Assembly (NCBI RefSeq): GCF_013778505.1
Contig: NZ_JAAOWU010000001.1
Coordinates: forward strand, 706,237-770,236
DNA from: Pseudomonas sivasensis
Lineage (GTDB): Bacteria > Pseudomonadota > Gammaproteobacteria > Pseudomonadales > Pseudomonadaceae
Direction: 5' to 3'
DNA: 64,000 nucleotides
Numbering within the stretch: the first letter of the stretch is position 1; each line of letters opens with the position of its first letter. Below, one piece after another: positions 53,304-62,506 of this stretch. Position numbers and translations under genes: made by a program. The notes below the pieces were generated by a model. That model was given only the letters and a program-made list of their open reading frames with translations. It was not told where the DNA came from and made no database searches.

Positions 53304-53442
53304 CAGGGAAAGCCTCAGGAATGATGCGCAGTTTTGTGACTGACGACCTTTCGTCCAGGTCACGCGATGCGCAAATTAGCTTGAATCTTTGGCGAGCCGT
53401 GCCTGTCCACACACTATAAGCCCCACAGTATGAGGATTGGCC

Positions 53443-53847
53443 ATGACTGAATCACGACGTCCCTACGGCGCTACACAGCCCGAACCGATTGACGACAACG
53501 AAGATCGCATGGGCTCGATGCGCGAGCTGGATTTTGACGATGAGGCGCCGACGGCGGAAATCGGCGATGAAATCCCGCCCCGCGAACGCGAACACCTGAT
53601 GCCCGACGAACGGGTACGTGAAGCCGGTCTGACTGGCGCTTCGACGGATGACCACGAGCCGACCGATGACGATATGAGCCCGGAAACCCTGATCCATGAA
53701 GATGGCGCACGGGATGCCCGGGAGGCGGGTGAAGACAACCCGGCAGATTTTGACCTGAGCATTGTGGATGAAGATGAAATTGGCGGCGGCAATGGCCTGG
53801 ATGAAGCGGAGCTGGCTGATCTGGACCCGGTAGACGGAAACCGCTGA
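53443..53847 (+). CDS. Acidic disordered protein, unknown
   Basis: The 134-residue protein is very rich in Asp and Glu with almost no hydrophobic core (MRELDFDDEAPTAEIGDEIP, LSIVDEDEIGGGNGLDEAEL). It should be largely disordered and cytoplasmic. GAGGA precedes the ATG at 53443. I recall proteins of this kind next to rimI and carbonic anhydrase in other pseudomonads, where product names such as kinase/phosphatase or HPr-related are given without a visible domain. I see no catalytic motif, so no function is assigned. Confidence 0.82.
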   Translation: MTESRRPYGATQPEPIDDNEDRMGSMRELDFDDEAPTAEIGDEIPPREREHLMPDERVREAGLTGASTDDHEPTDDDMSPETLIHEDGARDAREAGEDNPADFDLSIVDEDEIGGGNGLDEAELADLDPVDGNR

Positions 53848-53864
53848 CACTGCGCAAATCCAAA

Positions 53865-53906
53865 TGTGGGAGGGGCGGTAAGACGATTCGACTTGCCTCT
53901 CCCACA
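53865..53906. repeat. REP-like palindrome
   Basis: TGTGGGAG (53865-53872) and CTCCCACA (53899-53906) are exact inverted arms, with further partial pairing inside (GGGC / GCCT). It is a Pseudomonas REP-type element between the converging 53443 gene and rimI. Confidence 0.75.
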
Positions 53907-53919
53907 CTGGATCGCGTGT

Positions 53920-54372
53920 TTAATCGACCAAGGTGCAGGCCATGACGACCGCATCTTCGCGCCCGCCGACAGCCGGGTAGTAGTCGCGGCGACGCCCAAT
54001 CTCGTTGAACCCATAACGCTCATACAGACGGAACGCGCCGGTATTGCTGTCGCGCACTTCCAGGAAGCATTCGCGCGCCTTGGCAGCATAAGCGCGGGAC
54101 ATCAGGTGCTCCAGCAACGCCAAACCCAGGCCACGGCCCTGGTTTTCCGGCTTGACAGTGATGTTCAGCAAATGCGCCTCATCAAGGATGATCTGCACTA
54201 CGCCGTGGCCCACTTGCTGCTCGCCTTCGAACATCAGCCAGATCTGGTACTTGCCCAGCCCATCGAGAAAGATCCCGCGAGTCCAGGGGTGGCTGAACGC
54301 CGCGTATTCGATTTTCAGCACGGCATCGAGGTCAGCCTCGGTCATCGGGCGGAAGGATAAAGCCTCACTCAT
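53920..54372 (-). CDS. rimI: Ribosomal protein S18-alanine N-acetyltransferase
   Basis: The 150-residue GNAT enzyme carries the acetyl-CoA loop VKPENQGRGLGLALLEHLMS and the RimI motif FLEVRDSNTGAFRLYERYGF. It acetylates the N-terminal alanine of S18. The start overlaps the end of the upstream holD-type gene by eight bases. The holD-rimI pair also occurs in E. coli, which supports the assignment of the neighbour. Confidence 0.95.
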   Translation of the reverse strand: MSEALSFRPMTEADLDAVLKIEYAAFSHPWTRGIFLDGLGKYQIWLMFEGEQQVGHGVVQIILDEAHLLNITVKPENQGRGLGLALLEHLMSRAYAAKARECFLEVRDSNTGAFRLYERYGFNEIGRRRDYYPAVGGREDAVVMACTLVD

Positions 54373-55108
54373 CGGTTGTTTTCCAGCGCGCCATCAGCCG
54401 GCGCATGGCTTGCCAGACATCAGCCTTACGCTGTGGCTCTTCCATTAATAATTCCAGGCCCGGCAGGGCCCATACAGAACCCAGGCCCTCGACCTGCAGT
54501 TCGCGGTACCAGGACTCGGCATTCGCCTCGCCGGCAAACCGCACGGCGGGGAGGCCGATCAGCCACAGGCAGACACAGGGTTCGTCTTCCAGGCGCGCCG
54601 AGACAAAGCCTTGCACAAAGTCCCGCGCCGCTTCAGGGCCTTGGTCCATGGTGCCGCGTACCAACAGCGGCCAGCGTACCGGGTCCCCGACGATTTGCGG
54701 GCTGTCAGGCAGACCCGCAGCGCGCAGCATGTCTTTGAGCAGCATGTAGGCGGGGTCGCGCGTCTGGAAGCGTTCACCGGTGGGCAATTCCACCAACAGC
54801 AGACAGCGCCCGGCCCGCAGCAATTGCAGGGCAAAGCGCGGCGGCGGCACTACCGGGGCCTTGACCACCGGGGCCTCTGCTTCGGCGACCACGGGCTTGG
54901 CCACCGGCGACGGACGTGGCACTTCGATCTTGGTGCGTTCGACCGCCGGGCGCGCCTGCGGCTCTGGCTTGACGACTGCCACCGGTGCAGCCGCCTCCTC
55001 GCCCGAGGTCTCGAACGCGTCATAAGGCTCAAGCGCCTGCAGCAACTCGGGCCGCGACGGCGCGGCAAACGGCAGTTCGGTGCGGGGCAGCCAGTTGACC
55101 ACCTGCAT
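54365..55108 (-). CDS. holD: DNA polymerase III psi subunit candidate
   Basis: The product has 247 residues starting at ATG 55108 (MQVVNWLPRTELPF). A variable Pro/Ala/Val/Lys-rich linker (about residues 35-90) separates a short N-terminal segment from a folded C-terminal domain (FALQLLRAGRCLLLVELPTG...LPGLELLMEEPQRKADVWQ). Pseudomonad psi is longer than the 137-residue E. coli protein and was found at the position just upstream of rimI, as here. The N-terminal peptide of psi binds SSB-related or chi partners. Recognition is by position, size and layout, not by strong sequence similarity. The frame is open further upstream to 55561 but lacks a start site there. Confidence 0.72.
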   Translation of the reverse strand: MQVVNWLPRTELPFAAPSRPELLQALEPYDAFETSGEEAAAPVAVVKPEPQARPAVERTKIEVPRPSPVAKPVVAEAEAPVVKAPVVPPPRFALQLLRAGRCLLLVELPTGERFQTRDPAYMLLKDMLRAAGLPDSPQIVGDPVRWPLLVRGTMDQGPEAARDFVQGFVSARLEDEPCVCLWLIGLPAVRFAGEANAESWYRELQVEGLGSVWALPGLELLMEEPQRKADVWQAMRRLMARWKTTDE

Positions 55109-55295
55109 GGCGGTCAAGTAAGCGCGACGTCGGGACTCGATAAGCACAGCTCGGCCACTTGTGGATAAGTAAAGAGCGGGGATTCTACCGCTGTTCGGTA
55201 ACAATCGCCCACTGCGCACTGACCGGCTGTGGATAAATCCCACGCCTGATGCAGTACAATCGCGACTTTTAATCGCCAACCAGCCGGCCATTCCC

Positions 55296-56573
55296 ATGAT
55301 CGAACCCAAGCGCGTCCTGCGCGCCCTCGCCGAACACTGGGCCTTACTTGAGCCACTGTGCGAACACTTCGACCAAGGCACCCTGAGCCTGAGCGAGCTG
55401 CGCGCACAACTGGCCGCCCAACAACTGGACAGCACGCCCCAGGACATCACTAGCCTGCTGGACGTGTGGATTCGCCTGGATATCCTGGTGCCTGTCGCCA
55501 AGAGCCCGAACCGTTTCGAGCTCAACGCGCAGATCCACGACTTCCTGGCGTATCTTCGCAAGGAGCACCGGCTTGGCCTGTGCCTGGAAATCGAAGCTTA
55601 CCTGCGCCATCTTGAGCGCCTGGCCGGTTATATCCAGGACGCCTTCGACATCCGCGATGGTCACGACCTGGCCCGCCAACTGCGCCTGCTGGATATGCGC
55701 GTGCGGGATGTGCTGAAAAAACTCGCCAACGACGAACAAGCCCTCGCGGCCGTGGCCGACCGTGCTAAGACCAGCGACCGACAGATCCCGTTGCGCCAGC
55801 GTTACGCCGAAGTCCTGGCGACCTGGGACGAATACGTCGAACCGATGATCCAGTTGGTGAATGCCGACGGCGCCTTCGAGCAAGGCGTGCGTAAGGTCGA
55901 GAATGTGCTGCTGCGCATGCTCACCGAGCAGCAGCGCCTTGGCCACCTGGTGGACGACGACATGCTGCTGCGCACCCACGCGCGCATCCTCGAAATGCAG
56001 ACCAGTGCCCAACTGACCTTGCGTCATGCGCGGGAGCTGCTGTTGCCGCTACGAGAGGAAGCACGCCGGCACAACGCCGTGACCCGTGGCGCCGCGCTGG
56101 CATTATCGGCCATCCGCCGTAAAGGCCTGGACGCTGTGCCGCAGGCGGCGATGCCCATGTTCACCCGGCCGCAAAGCACCTTCCTGGGTAGTGCCAGCCA
56201 GGTCGAGGCCTATGTGTACGCCCTGGCGAATTTCGAGCCGAAACCGGCGCGATTCCCCAAGGCGCACAAATCCCACAAGGGCGAAGCCCAACGCGCGCCG
56301 CGTACGGTCAAGGAAATGCTGGAGCGTTGCGAAGATGCTCTGCCAATGCCGGACCTGATGAACTGGCTGCTGGAGCAGGAACCGGACGGCGCCACCGACG
56401 AATTGCTGTACTGGTTCTCGCGGCTCTCGCGGGAAAAACGCTTCAAGCGCGAACGCCTGGAACGCCGCGATTACCACACACACGAGCACCAGGTCAGCCT
56501 GCGCTCCTTCGCCCTGCTCCCGGCCAGCACCGACTCCGCCGAGAATTCTGCGAGCACCCCTTATGCATCTTGA
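55296..56573 (+). CDS. mksF: MksF, condensin kleisin subunit
   Basis: The 425-residue, mostly helical protein is the first gene of a three-gene set. It has a winged-helix-like start (RVLRALAEHWALLEPLCEHF), a long helical central part (LARQLRLLDMRVRDVLKKLA) and a C-terminal region ending with an Arg-rich stretch. Position, size and partners identify it as the kleisin of the MksBEF condensin, which loops and compacts DNA. It overlaps mksE by 11 bases. It is divergent from holD, with about 190 bases of shared promoter region. Confidence 0.9.
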   Translation: MIEPKRVLRALAEHWALLEPLCEHFDQGTLSLSELRAQLAAQQLDSTPQDITSLLDVWIRLDILVPVAKSPNRFELNAQIHDFLAYLRKEHRLGLCLEIEAYLRHLERLAGYIQDAFDIRDGHDLARQLRLLDMRVRDVLKKLANDEQALAAVADRAKTSDRQIPLRQRYAEVLATWDEYVEPMIQLVNADGAFEQGVRKVENVLLRMLTEQQRLGHLVDDDMLLRTHARILEMQTSAQLTLRHARELLLPLREEARRHNAVTRGAALALSAIRRKGLDAVPQAAMPMFTRPQSTFLGSASQVEAYVYALANFEPKPARFPKAHKSHKGEAQRAPRTVKEMLERCEDALPMPDLMNWLLEQEPDGATDELLYWFSRLSREKRFKRERLERRDYHTHEHQVSLRSFALLPASTDSAENSASTPYAS

Positions 56574-57270
56574 TCTATCCGAACTGTCCCAGCTGGCGCC
56601 GATCTTTCGCGAGCTGTTCAAGGGCTACCACGTCAGCCGCCGCGACCCGGAGCTGTACGCGCAACTGTCAAACTTCCAGGACCAGTACCGCACGCTGTTC
56701 CGGGCGCTGGGTTTTGAGCTGGTCTGCGATACGCGAGGCTTCTACTACTTCGTGCCGGACTCCGCGATCGCCAGCGCGCAAGTCAACAAGACAGCGCAGC
56801 GCCTGGCGCTGTTCACCTTCATCATCGTCGAGCACTTGGCCGACCAGGGCCGCGATCCGATCGCCGTGCTCGACGGCGGCAGCCTTGGACGGGATGAGCT
56901 GCCGTCGCTGCTGGAAAAATACCGCGATCTGTTTATCCAGGCCGAAGTGCAGACCCAGGAAGAACTCGAAGAAAAAATCATGCGCCGCATGACTCAGTTG
57001 GGTTTTGCCAGCGAAGACAACGGCATCTATCGCTTCCTGCCGCCGATGCACCGCTTCCTTGACGTGTGCCTGTCGGTGCAACAAGACCGTGACCTCGCCG
57101 CCAGCGTGCACAGCGTATTGCCATTGCCAGCGCCAGTGATCATCGACGAAGACAGCGATGAAAGACTGCTGAAAACCGATGATCCGCTGGACCTAAGCGA
57201 CTTCGCAGAAGAAAGCGAAGAAGACGCACTGGCCCGTGCCATTGCCGAAGAACAGGAGACCGACGCATGA
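56563..57270 (+). CDS. mksE: MksE, condensin KITE subunit
   Basis: The 235-residue protein has tandem winged-helix character (LAPIFRELFKGYHVSRRDPE, then LFIQAEVQTQEELEEKIMRR) and a long acidic C-terminal tail (EESEEDALARAIAEEQE). MksE dimers bind the kleisin and DNA. It overlaps both mksF (11 bases) and mksB (4 bases, ATGA), so the three subunits are translated together, as expected for a fixed complex. Confidence 0.92.
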   Translation: MHLDLSELSQLAPIFRELFKGYHVSRRDPELYAQLSNFQDQYRTLFRALGFELVCDTRGFYYFVPDSAIASAQVNKTAQRLALFTFIIVEHLADQGRDPIAVLDGGSLGRDELPSLLEKYRDLFIQAEVQTQEELEEKIMRRMTQLGFASEDNGIYRFLPPMHRFLDVCLSVQQDRDLAASVHSVLPLPAPVIIDEDSDERLLKTDDPLDLSDFAEESEEDALARAIAEEQETDA

Positions 57271-60107
57271 GCAAGGAACGCTACGGCATCCGCCGCTTCG
57301 CCCTATTGAACACCGCCGGTTACAGCCTCGGTTTGTTCCCGCTGGAAGAGCCGCTATCGGTGTATGGCGCGAACAACCTGGGTAAATCCGCATCGATCAA
57401 CGCCTTGCAGTTCCCGATCCTGGCGCGCATGTCGGACATGAGTTTCGGCAAGTACACGTTGGAGCAATCGCGCCGTTTCTACTTTGCAACCGACACCAGC
57501 TACATCCTGGTGGAAGTGTCCCTGCCCCACGGTCCGCACGTGATCGGTGTGGTAGGACGCGGCCCGGGTGGCGGTTTCGGTCACCAGTTCTTCGCTTACG
57601 CGGGCAAGCTGGACCTGGCTCACTACCAAAAGAACGACACGTGCCTGCGTCAGAAAGAACTGTTTACCAACCTTGAGCGCGAGGGTCTGAAAGCCTACGA
57701 ACTCAAGCCGGATGAACTGCGCCGTTTGCTGGTGGGCGGCCACACGTCGATCCCCCTGGACCTTACGCTGATCCCGCTGCGTTCCACCAGCGAACAGAGT
57801 CTGAAGACCTTCCGCGCGCTGTTTATCAACTTGCTGCATATGCGCGAAATCACGGCGGCCAAGCTCAAGCAATTGTTCCTCGATGCCTTCGAACACAGCC
57901 TGCGTTCCGGCAGTGTGGACTACATCGCCGCGTGCGAAGAAGCCTTCCGCGATGTGCGACGTATGGAACAGGATTACATCTCCCTGGTCGCAGCCGGCCC
58001 GTTGGTCGAGGCACTGGCCAATGGCGTTCGGCAGCGCGACACATTGCGCGGCAAACTGCATCGCCTGTCGCCATTGCTCGACTCGTTGCTGGGCACTTGG
58101 TCGGACTACGCCAGTGCACGTAAGGAAGAGCTGACGATCCAGGCCGAACACTATCGCAACGAGCAGGACGCACTGCAGAACGACCAGCGTGGCGGCACCC
58201 AAGAGCTGATGCGCCTGGAGCGTGAGATCAGCGGCATCCAGCGTTGGTTGGGCGAGCTGTCGGTGCTCAAGCATCGCTTTGCCCTGGTGGATGACGTGAA
58301 GGTCCTGGAGCAACAACTGCTGGCGGCCAAGGATGCTCACGATGAACTGGCCGGCGCTTTGGCGCAGTCACGCCAGTTCAGCGCCGAGGATTTGGACGAG
58401 CGTCTGCGGGATCTGGAAAAGCGTTTGAAGTCGGTCAAGCAGCAGCTTGATCACGCAGACAACAACAGCTACGCCAAGCTGCGGGAAGAATTCTCACAGC
58501 AGGATGTCGAGCGTCTGATGCGTCTGTTCAACAGTTCGTTGTTCAGCCTCCCGTTGGGTGAACACGGCATCACGCTGGATGAGGACGGCCAGTGGGTCAA
58601 ATCCCTGGAGCAGATTCTCGATGGCTTCAAGGGCGAGCGTTTCGAAGTGCCGGGGCTGTCCATCGACATCTCGCACATAGAACCACCGGCGTTGCAGGCC
58701 CTGGCAGATCGCGCCGCATTGCGCGACCAGAAAGAGCGCTTGGAAAAAGAACTAAAGCAGCTCAAGACGCAGCAGGCTGTAACTTCCGACCGCGCGGCGA
58801 GCAAGACCCAAACCGAGGCGCTGTACCAGCAAGTGCTGGACGCGCAAAAGGCCTTGGAAGATTTCCGCCGTGCGCAAACCCTGAGCGCCGAAGAAGGCGA
58901 GAAGCTGGAAAACCTGGCGCAGATGGAAGCCGCTCAGGACGAGTTGAAGCGGTCCAGTGATGCATTTACCGAGCGCGTTCAGCAACTGTCGGCCAAGCTC
59001 CAACTGGTCGGTCGGCAGATCGGTGATATGGAAGCCAAACAGCGTACGCTTGATGACGCCTTACGCCGTCGTCAGTTGCTGCCGGCGGACTTGCCGTTCG
59101 GTACGCCGTTCATGGACCCGGTCGACGACTCCATGGACAACCTGTTGCCATTGCTCAACGACTATCAGGACAGCTGGCAAGGTCTGCTGCGCGCTGATGG
59201 CCAAATCGAGGCGCTGTATGCGCAGGTGCGCCTCAAGGGCGTCGCCAAGTTCGACAGCGAGGATGATGTCGAGCGTCGCCTGCAACTGTTGATCAATGCC
59301 TATGCGCACCGCACCGATGAGGCGCTGACCCTCGGCAAGGCCCGCCGTGCGGCGGTCACTGATATCGCGCGGACCTTGCGTAACATCCGTAGCGACTACG
59401 ACAGCCTTGAGCACCAACTGGCGCTGTTCAACCGCGAGATCAACAAGCGCCAGGTGTCCAACCTGCAAAGCTTCCGTATCGTGCTGGCGCCGAATAAGGA
59501 AGCCCTCAAGCATATCGACCAGATCATCCACAGCGCGGGTCAGTACGAGGAAGGTGAAACCTTGTCGGTCTTCGACCTCAGCCAAAGCGCCGAGCAAGAC
59601 AACAAGAACGAAGAGGCCAAGGAATACCTCGCACGCCTGGTGGCGGCTAACCATAACCAACTGGGCCTCAAGGATCTGTTCGAGCTGGCTTTCGAGATCA
59701 CCAAGGTGCATGGCCAGCCGGTGATTCACACCGACATCGACGGTGCAGCATCCAACGGCACCACCATGACCATCAAGGCGCTGACCAACATGTATTTGTT
59801 GCTGCACTTGATGGACCGCGACCAGGCCGGGCGTGTGCGCTTGCCGTATTACCTTGATGAAGCAGCGGACATCGATGAAAAGAACCAGGCCGCATTGCTG
59901 GAAACCAGCTTGCAGCTGGGCTTCGTGCCGATCCTGGCCAGTGTGAAGCCGCAGGTGTCTGCCCAGGTGGCAATCGACCTGGAAGGCGGCAGCGGGCCGA
60001 ACGGGATCTACATCGATGAGGCGGACTGGAAGTACATTCGTCGCCATGATGCAGTGAAGGCGACGGTGAATGCGCAGGCGGATGAGCCGGAGTTGGATGA
60101 GGTCTGA
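57267..60107 (+). CDS. mksB: MksB, SMC-like condensin ATPase
   Basis: The 946-residue protein has an N-terminal Walker A GANNLGKSASINALQFP at residues 32-48, about 500 residues of coiled coil with a central hinge near residue 500-560, and a C-terminal ATPase half. Walker B-like YYLDEAADIDEKNQAALLE is near residue 865. It is shorter than MukB or SMC, as usual for MksB. Together with MksE and MksF it helps segregate the chromosome in Pseudomonas. No mksG (jetD-like nuclease) gene follows: a terminator and an opposite-strand operon come next. Confidence 0.95.
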   Translation: MSKERYGIRRFALLNTAGYSLGLFPLEEPLSVYGANNLGKSASINALQFPILARMSDMSFGKYTLEQSRRFYFATDTSYILVEVSLPHGPHVIGVVGRGPGGGFGHQFFAYAGKLDLAHYQKNDTCLRQKELFTNLEREGLKAYELKPDELRRLLVGGHTSIPLDLTLIPLRSTSEQSLKTFRALFINLLHMREITAAKLKQLFLDAFEHSLRSGSVDYIAACEEAFRDVRRMEQDYISLVAAGPLVEALANGVRQRDTLRGKLHRLSPLLDSLLGTWSDYASARKEELTIQAEHYRNEQDALQNDQRGGTQELMRLEREISGIQRWLGELSVLKHRFALVDDVKVLEQQLLAAKDAHDELAGALAQSRQFSAEDLDERLRDLEKRLKSVKQQLDHADNNSYAKLREEFSQQDVERLMRLFNSSLFSLPLGEHGITLDEDGQWVKSLEQILDGFKGERFEVPGLSIDISHIEPPALQALADRAALRDQKERLEKELKQLKTQQAVTSDRAASKTQTEALYQQVLDAQKALEDFRRAQTLSAEEGEKLENLAQMEAAQDELKRSSDAFTERVQQLSAKLQLVGRQIGDMEAKQRTLDDALRRRQLLPADLPFGTPFMDPVDDSMDNLLPLLNDYQDSWQGLLRADGQIEALYAQVRLKGVAKFDSEDDVERRLQLLINAYAHRTDEALTLGKARRAAVTDIARTLRNIRSDYDSLEHQLALFNREINKRQVSNLQSFRIVLAPNKEALKHIDQIIHSAGQYEEGETLSVFDLSQSAEQDNKNEEAKEYLARLVAANHNQLGLKDLFELAFEITKVHGQPVIHTDIDGAASNGTTMTIKALTNMYLLLHLMDRDQAGRVRLPYYLDEAADIDEKNQAALLETSLQLGFVPILASVKPQVSAQVAIDLEGGSGPNGIYIDEADWKYIRRHDAVKATVNAQADEPELDEV

Positions 60108-60125
60108 CGTGTTGCGCTGAAATGC

Positions 60126-60162
60126 AAAAAGGCCGCGATCTTATAGATCGCGGCCTTTTTTT
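60126..60162. terminator. Bidirectional terminator between mksB and the MCE operon
   Basis: AAAAAGGCCGCGATC-TTATA-GATCGCGGCCTTTTT (split here at the loop) is a perfect 15-base stem flanked by A and T runs. It serves both the rightward mks transcript and the leftward MCE/PqiA transcript. Confidence 0.95.
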
Positions 60163-60202
60163 AGGGCAGGTTTTTGCAGTGCTTTTGAGGGCGCTATCGG
60201 AC

Positions 60203-62506
60203 TTACTTGCCGAGAGGAATTTTAGGCGCCCAGGTCAGCCATTCATCCTCAACCTTGTCGAACAGCGGAAAGGTTTGCTGCGGCCGTGCAGCGTTGCCCA
60301 TGCGCTCGCCGTCTGGCGTGGCGAAGGCGATACCGCCGGAAACCAGCGTCTCAAGGGATTCGGTGCGCACGGTGGCGCCTTTGAACAGGCCGAAGTCGAG
60401 ACCGAAGCCACTGGTATTCCAGAAACGACTGCCACCGCGCACCAGCGATGCGTACTTGGGCTCGATCAGGATGTGGATCAGCACACGGTCAGCGGTTTGG
60501 CCCAATTCGTAGCCAGTGACTTTGCCCACGGTAACTTCGCGGTAGGTAACGGGGACACCTTCCTTCAACGAGCCACGACGTGCGGCGCTGAGCGTGAGGC
60601 TCAAACCGTCTTCTCGTCGGACAGCTTCAGGCGGCTGGTCCAAGGCGACAAAGCTCTTTTGCGGACCGGAGCTTTTTACTGCTGGTTGCACTTCGATGTA
60701 TTGGCCAGTGACCAGGGTTTCCAGGTTGGAGGTTTTCATCAGGCCCAGTTCCGGCTTGACCACCCAGAACTGGCTACCTGCACGCGCGATGCGGTCTGCC
60801 ACCTGAGTGATGCGGGCGCTGAGGAGCACCGACTGCATATCGGCACTCAGGTCGACACTCTCGATCTTGCCGACATCAAGGCCTTTGAAACGTACGGCAG
60901 TGCCTGGGCGCAGGCCGTCGGCGCGGTCGACCTTGATGGTCACCAGCGTGCCATGCTGATTGGCGGCTTCACGGTCAGCGAACAAACGGAAACGCGGAAT
61001 ACGTTTTTTCAGCGGCACGTTTGGCTGGGGGGTTTCGAAGGCGATACCACCGGCCATCAGGCTGGCCAGAGATTCACTCTTGACCTGGATGCCGCCGGTG
61101 AGGCCGCCGGTCAGGGTGACGCCGCTGGCATTCCAAAAGCGCGTGGAGCCATTGACCAGGTTTTCGTATTCCTTCTCGATGTGAACGCCAATCACCAGTT
61201 GCTTGTTCTTGCGCGAGAACTGGTAGCTCTGCACCGAACCGACCTTGACCTGCTTGTAGAGGATCGGGCTGCCAACATCCAGGGAGCCGAGGTTATCGGT
61301 GAACAGCACCATGTGCAGGCCCGGTGAACGCAGGTCCAGTGGCGGCGCTTTGGCGCGGGCAACGTATTCGCGCTGCGGGGCGCTGCCCTTATCGCCAGGG
61401 CGGATGGCGATGTAGTTACCTTTTACCAACGCTTCCAGACCGGTGATGCCTGCCAGGGAGATGGACGGTTTCACAACCCAGAATTGGGTGTCCTGCACCA
61501 GGTAATCTTCGGCCAACGGATCGAGAGTCAACTCGGCATTGGCGCTGGAGAGGTCCGGGTCGATCTTCAGGGTTTTCAAACTACCCACCTGGATGCCTTT
61601 GTACATCACCGGCGTACGCCCAGCCTGCAGGCCTTCGAAGTCGGTGAGCTTGACCTTGACCCTGATGCCAGCAGCGGCGGCGTCGAAGTCTTCATACAGA
61701 CGGAAAGGCAGGCTTGGGTCGGTCGGGGGGCTGTCTTTGCGGTTCTCCGGCGTGGCGAAGGCGATACCGCCCGCGACGATGCTGGAAAGAGACTCGCTGC
61801 GCACTTTCACACCGGAAAGGTTAGCGTCGATGCTGATGCCGCTGGCGTTCCAGAAACGCGTGTGTTTGCGCACCAGGTTGGCGTAAGTCGGCTCGATGTA
61901 GACCTTGATTTCAACGGTACTTTGATCTTCGGACAATAGGTAGCTTTTGACCTGGCCGACTTGGATTTGCTTGTAGAAGACTGGGCTGCCACGGTTCAGC
62001 GAGCCGAGACGATCAGCCTTGATGGTCAAGTGCAGACCGGGCTTGGCGTCGGATAACGGGGGCTCTTCAGAGAGCGCTTTGAATTTACGTGTGGGCTCAC
62101 CATCGCCAGGGCTGGCGGCGATGTAGTTACCCGAGACCAGGGTTTCCAAGCCGGTGATGCCGGCGAGGCTGACGCTGGGTTTGACCAGCCAGAAGCGCGT
62201 GTTGGTCTTGAGGTATTGATCGACGTCCTTGTTCATCTCGATGGTGGCGATCACCCCGCGATTGTTGCCCTCGTCATCCAAAGCCAAGGCTTTGACCTTG
62301 CCCACGGGCATGCCCTTATAGACCACTTCAGTCTTGTTGACCTGAATGCCTTCGCCACTTTCGAAGCGCACTTGGATCTCGATGCCCTGTTGGGAATAGG
62401 CACGCCATCCCAGCCAGCCGCCGATGATCAGAGCAATCAGGGGCAACACCCAAATGGCCGACCAGTTGGAGGCTGGGCGGGTTTTAGCTTTAGGCAATTC
62501 ACTCAT
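60203..62506 (-). CDS. PqiB/LetB-family MCE lipid-transport protein with six MCE domains
   Basis: The 767-residue protein has one N-terminal membrane segment (residues 17-36) and six MCE domains beginning near residues 41, 157, 281, 397, 520 and 634. Each is recognised by a GL..TI/VTIKV start and a YKG..VG core, ending near a FW..SG/FWVVKP segment. Such proteins stack rings into a tunnel that carries phospholipids between inner and outer membranes. E. coli PqiB has three and LetB/YebT seven MCE domains, so six is intermediate. The start overlaps the upstream PqiA-like gene by eight bases. Confidence 0.93.
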   Translation of the reverse strand: MSELPKAKTRPASNWSAIWVLPLIALIIGGWLGWRAYSQQGIEIQVRFESGEGIQVNKTEVVYKGMPVGKVKALALDDEGNNRGVIATIEMNKDVDQYLKTNTRFWLVKPSVSLAGITGLETLVSGNYIAASPGDGEPTRKFKALSEEPPLSDAKPGLHLTIKADRLGSLNRGSPVFYKQIQVGQVKSYLLSEDQSTVEIKVYIEPTYANLVRKHTRFWNASGISIDANLSGVKVRSESLSSIVAGGIAFATPENRKDSPPTDPSLPFRLYEDFDAAAAGIRVKVKLTDFEGLQAGRTPVMYKGIQVGSLKTLKIDPDLSSANAELTLDPLAEDYLVQDTQFWVVKPSISLAGITGLEALVKGNYIAIRPGDKGSAPQREYVARAKAPPLDLRSPGLHMVLFTDNLGSLDVGSPILYKQVKVGSVQSYQFSRKNKQLVIGVHIEKEYENLVNGSTRFWNASGVTLTGGLTGGIQVKSESLASLMAGGIAFETPQPNVPLKKRIPRFRLFADREAANQHGTLVTIKVDRADGLRPGTAVRFKGLDVGKIESVDLSADMQSVLLSARITQVADRIARAGSQFWVVKPELGLMKTSNLETLVTGQYIEVQPAVKSSGPQKSFVALDQPPEAVRREDGLSLTLSAARRGSLKEGVPVTYREVTVGKVTGYELGQTADRVLIHILIEPKYASLVRGGSRFWNTSGFGLDFGLFKGATVRTESLETLVSGGIAFATPDGERMGNAARPQQTFPLFDKVEDEWLTWAPKIPLGK

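Noticed and set aside
55109..55561. Upstream extension of the holD frame
   Set aside because: It runs antisense into mksF and has no start site; the conserved-looking part begins at ATG 55108.
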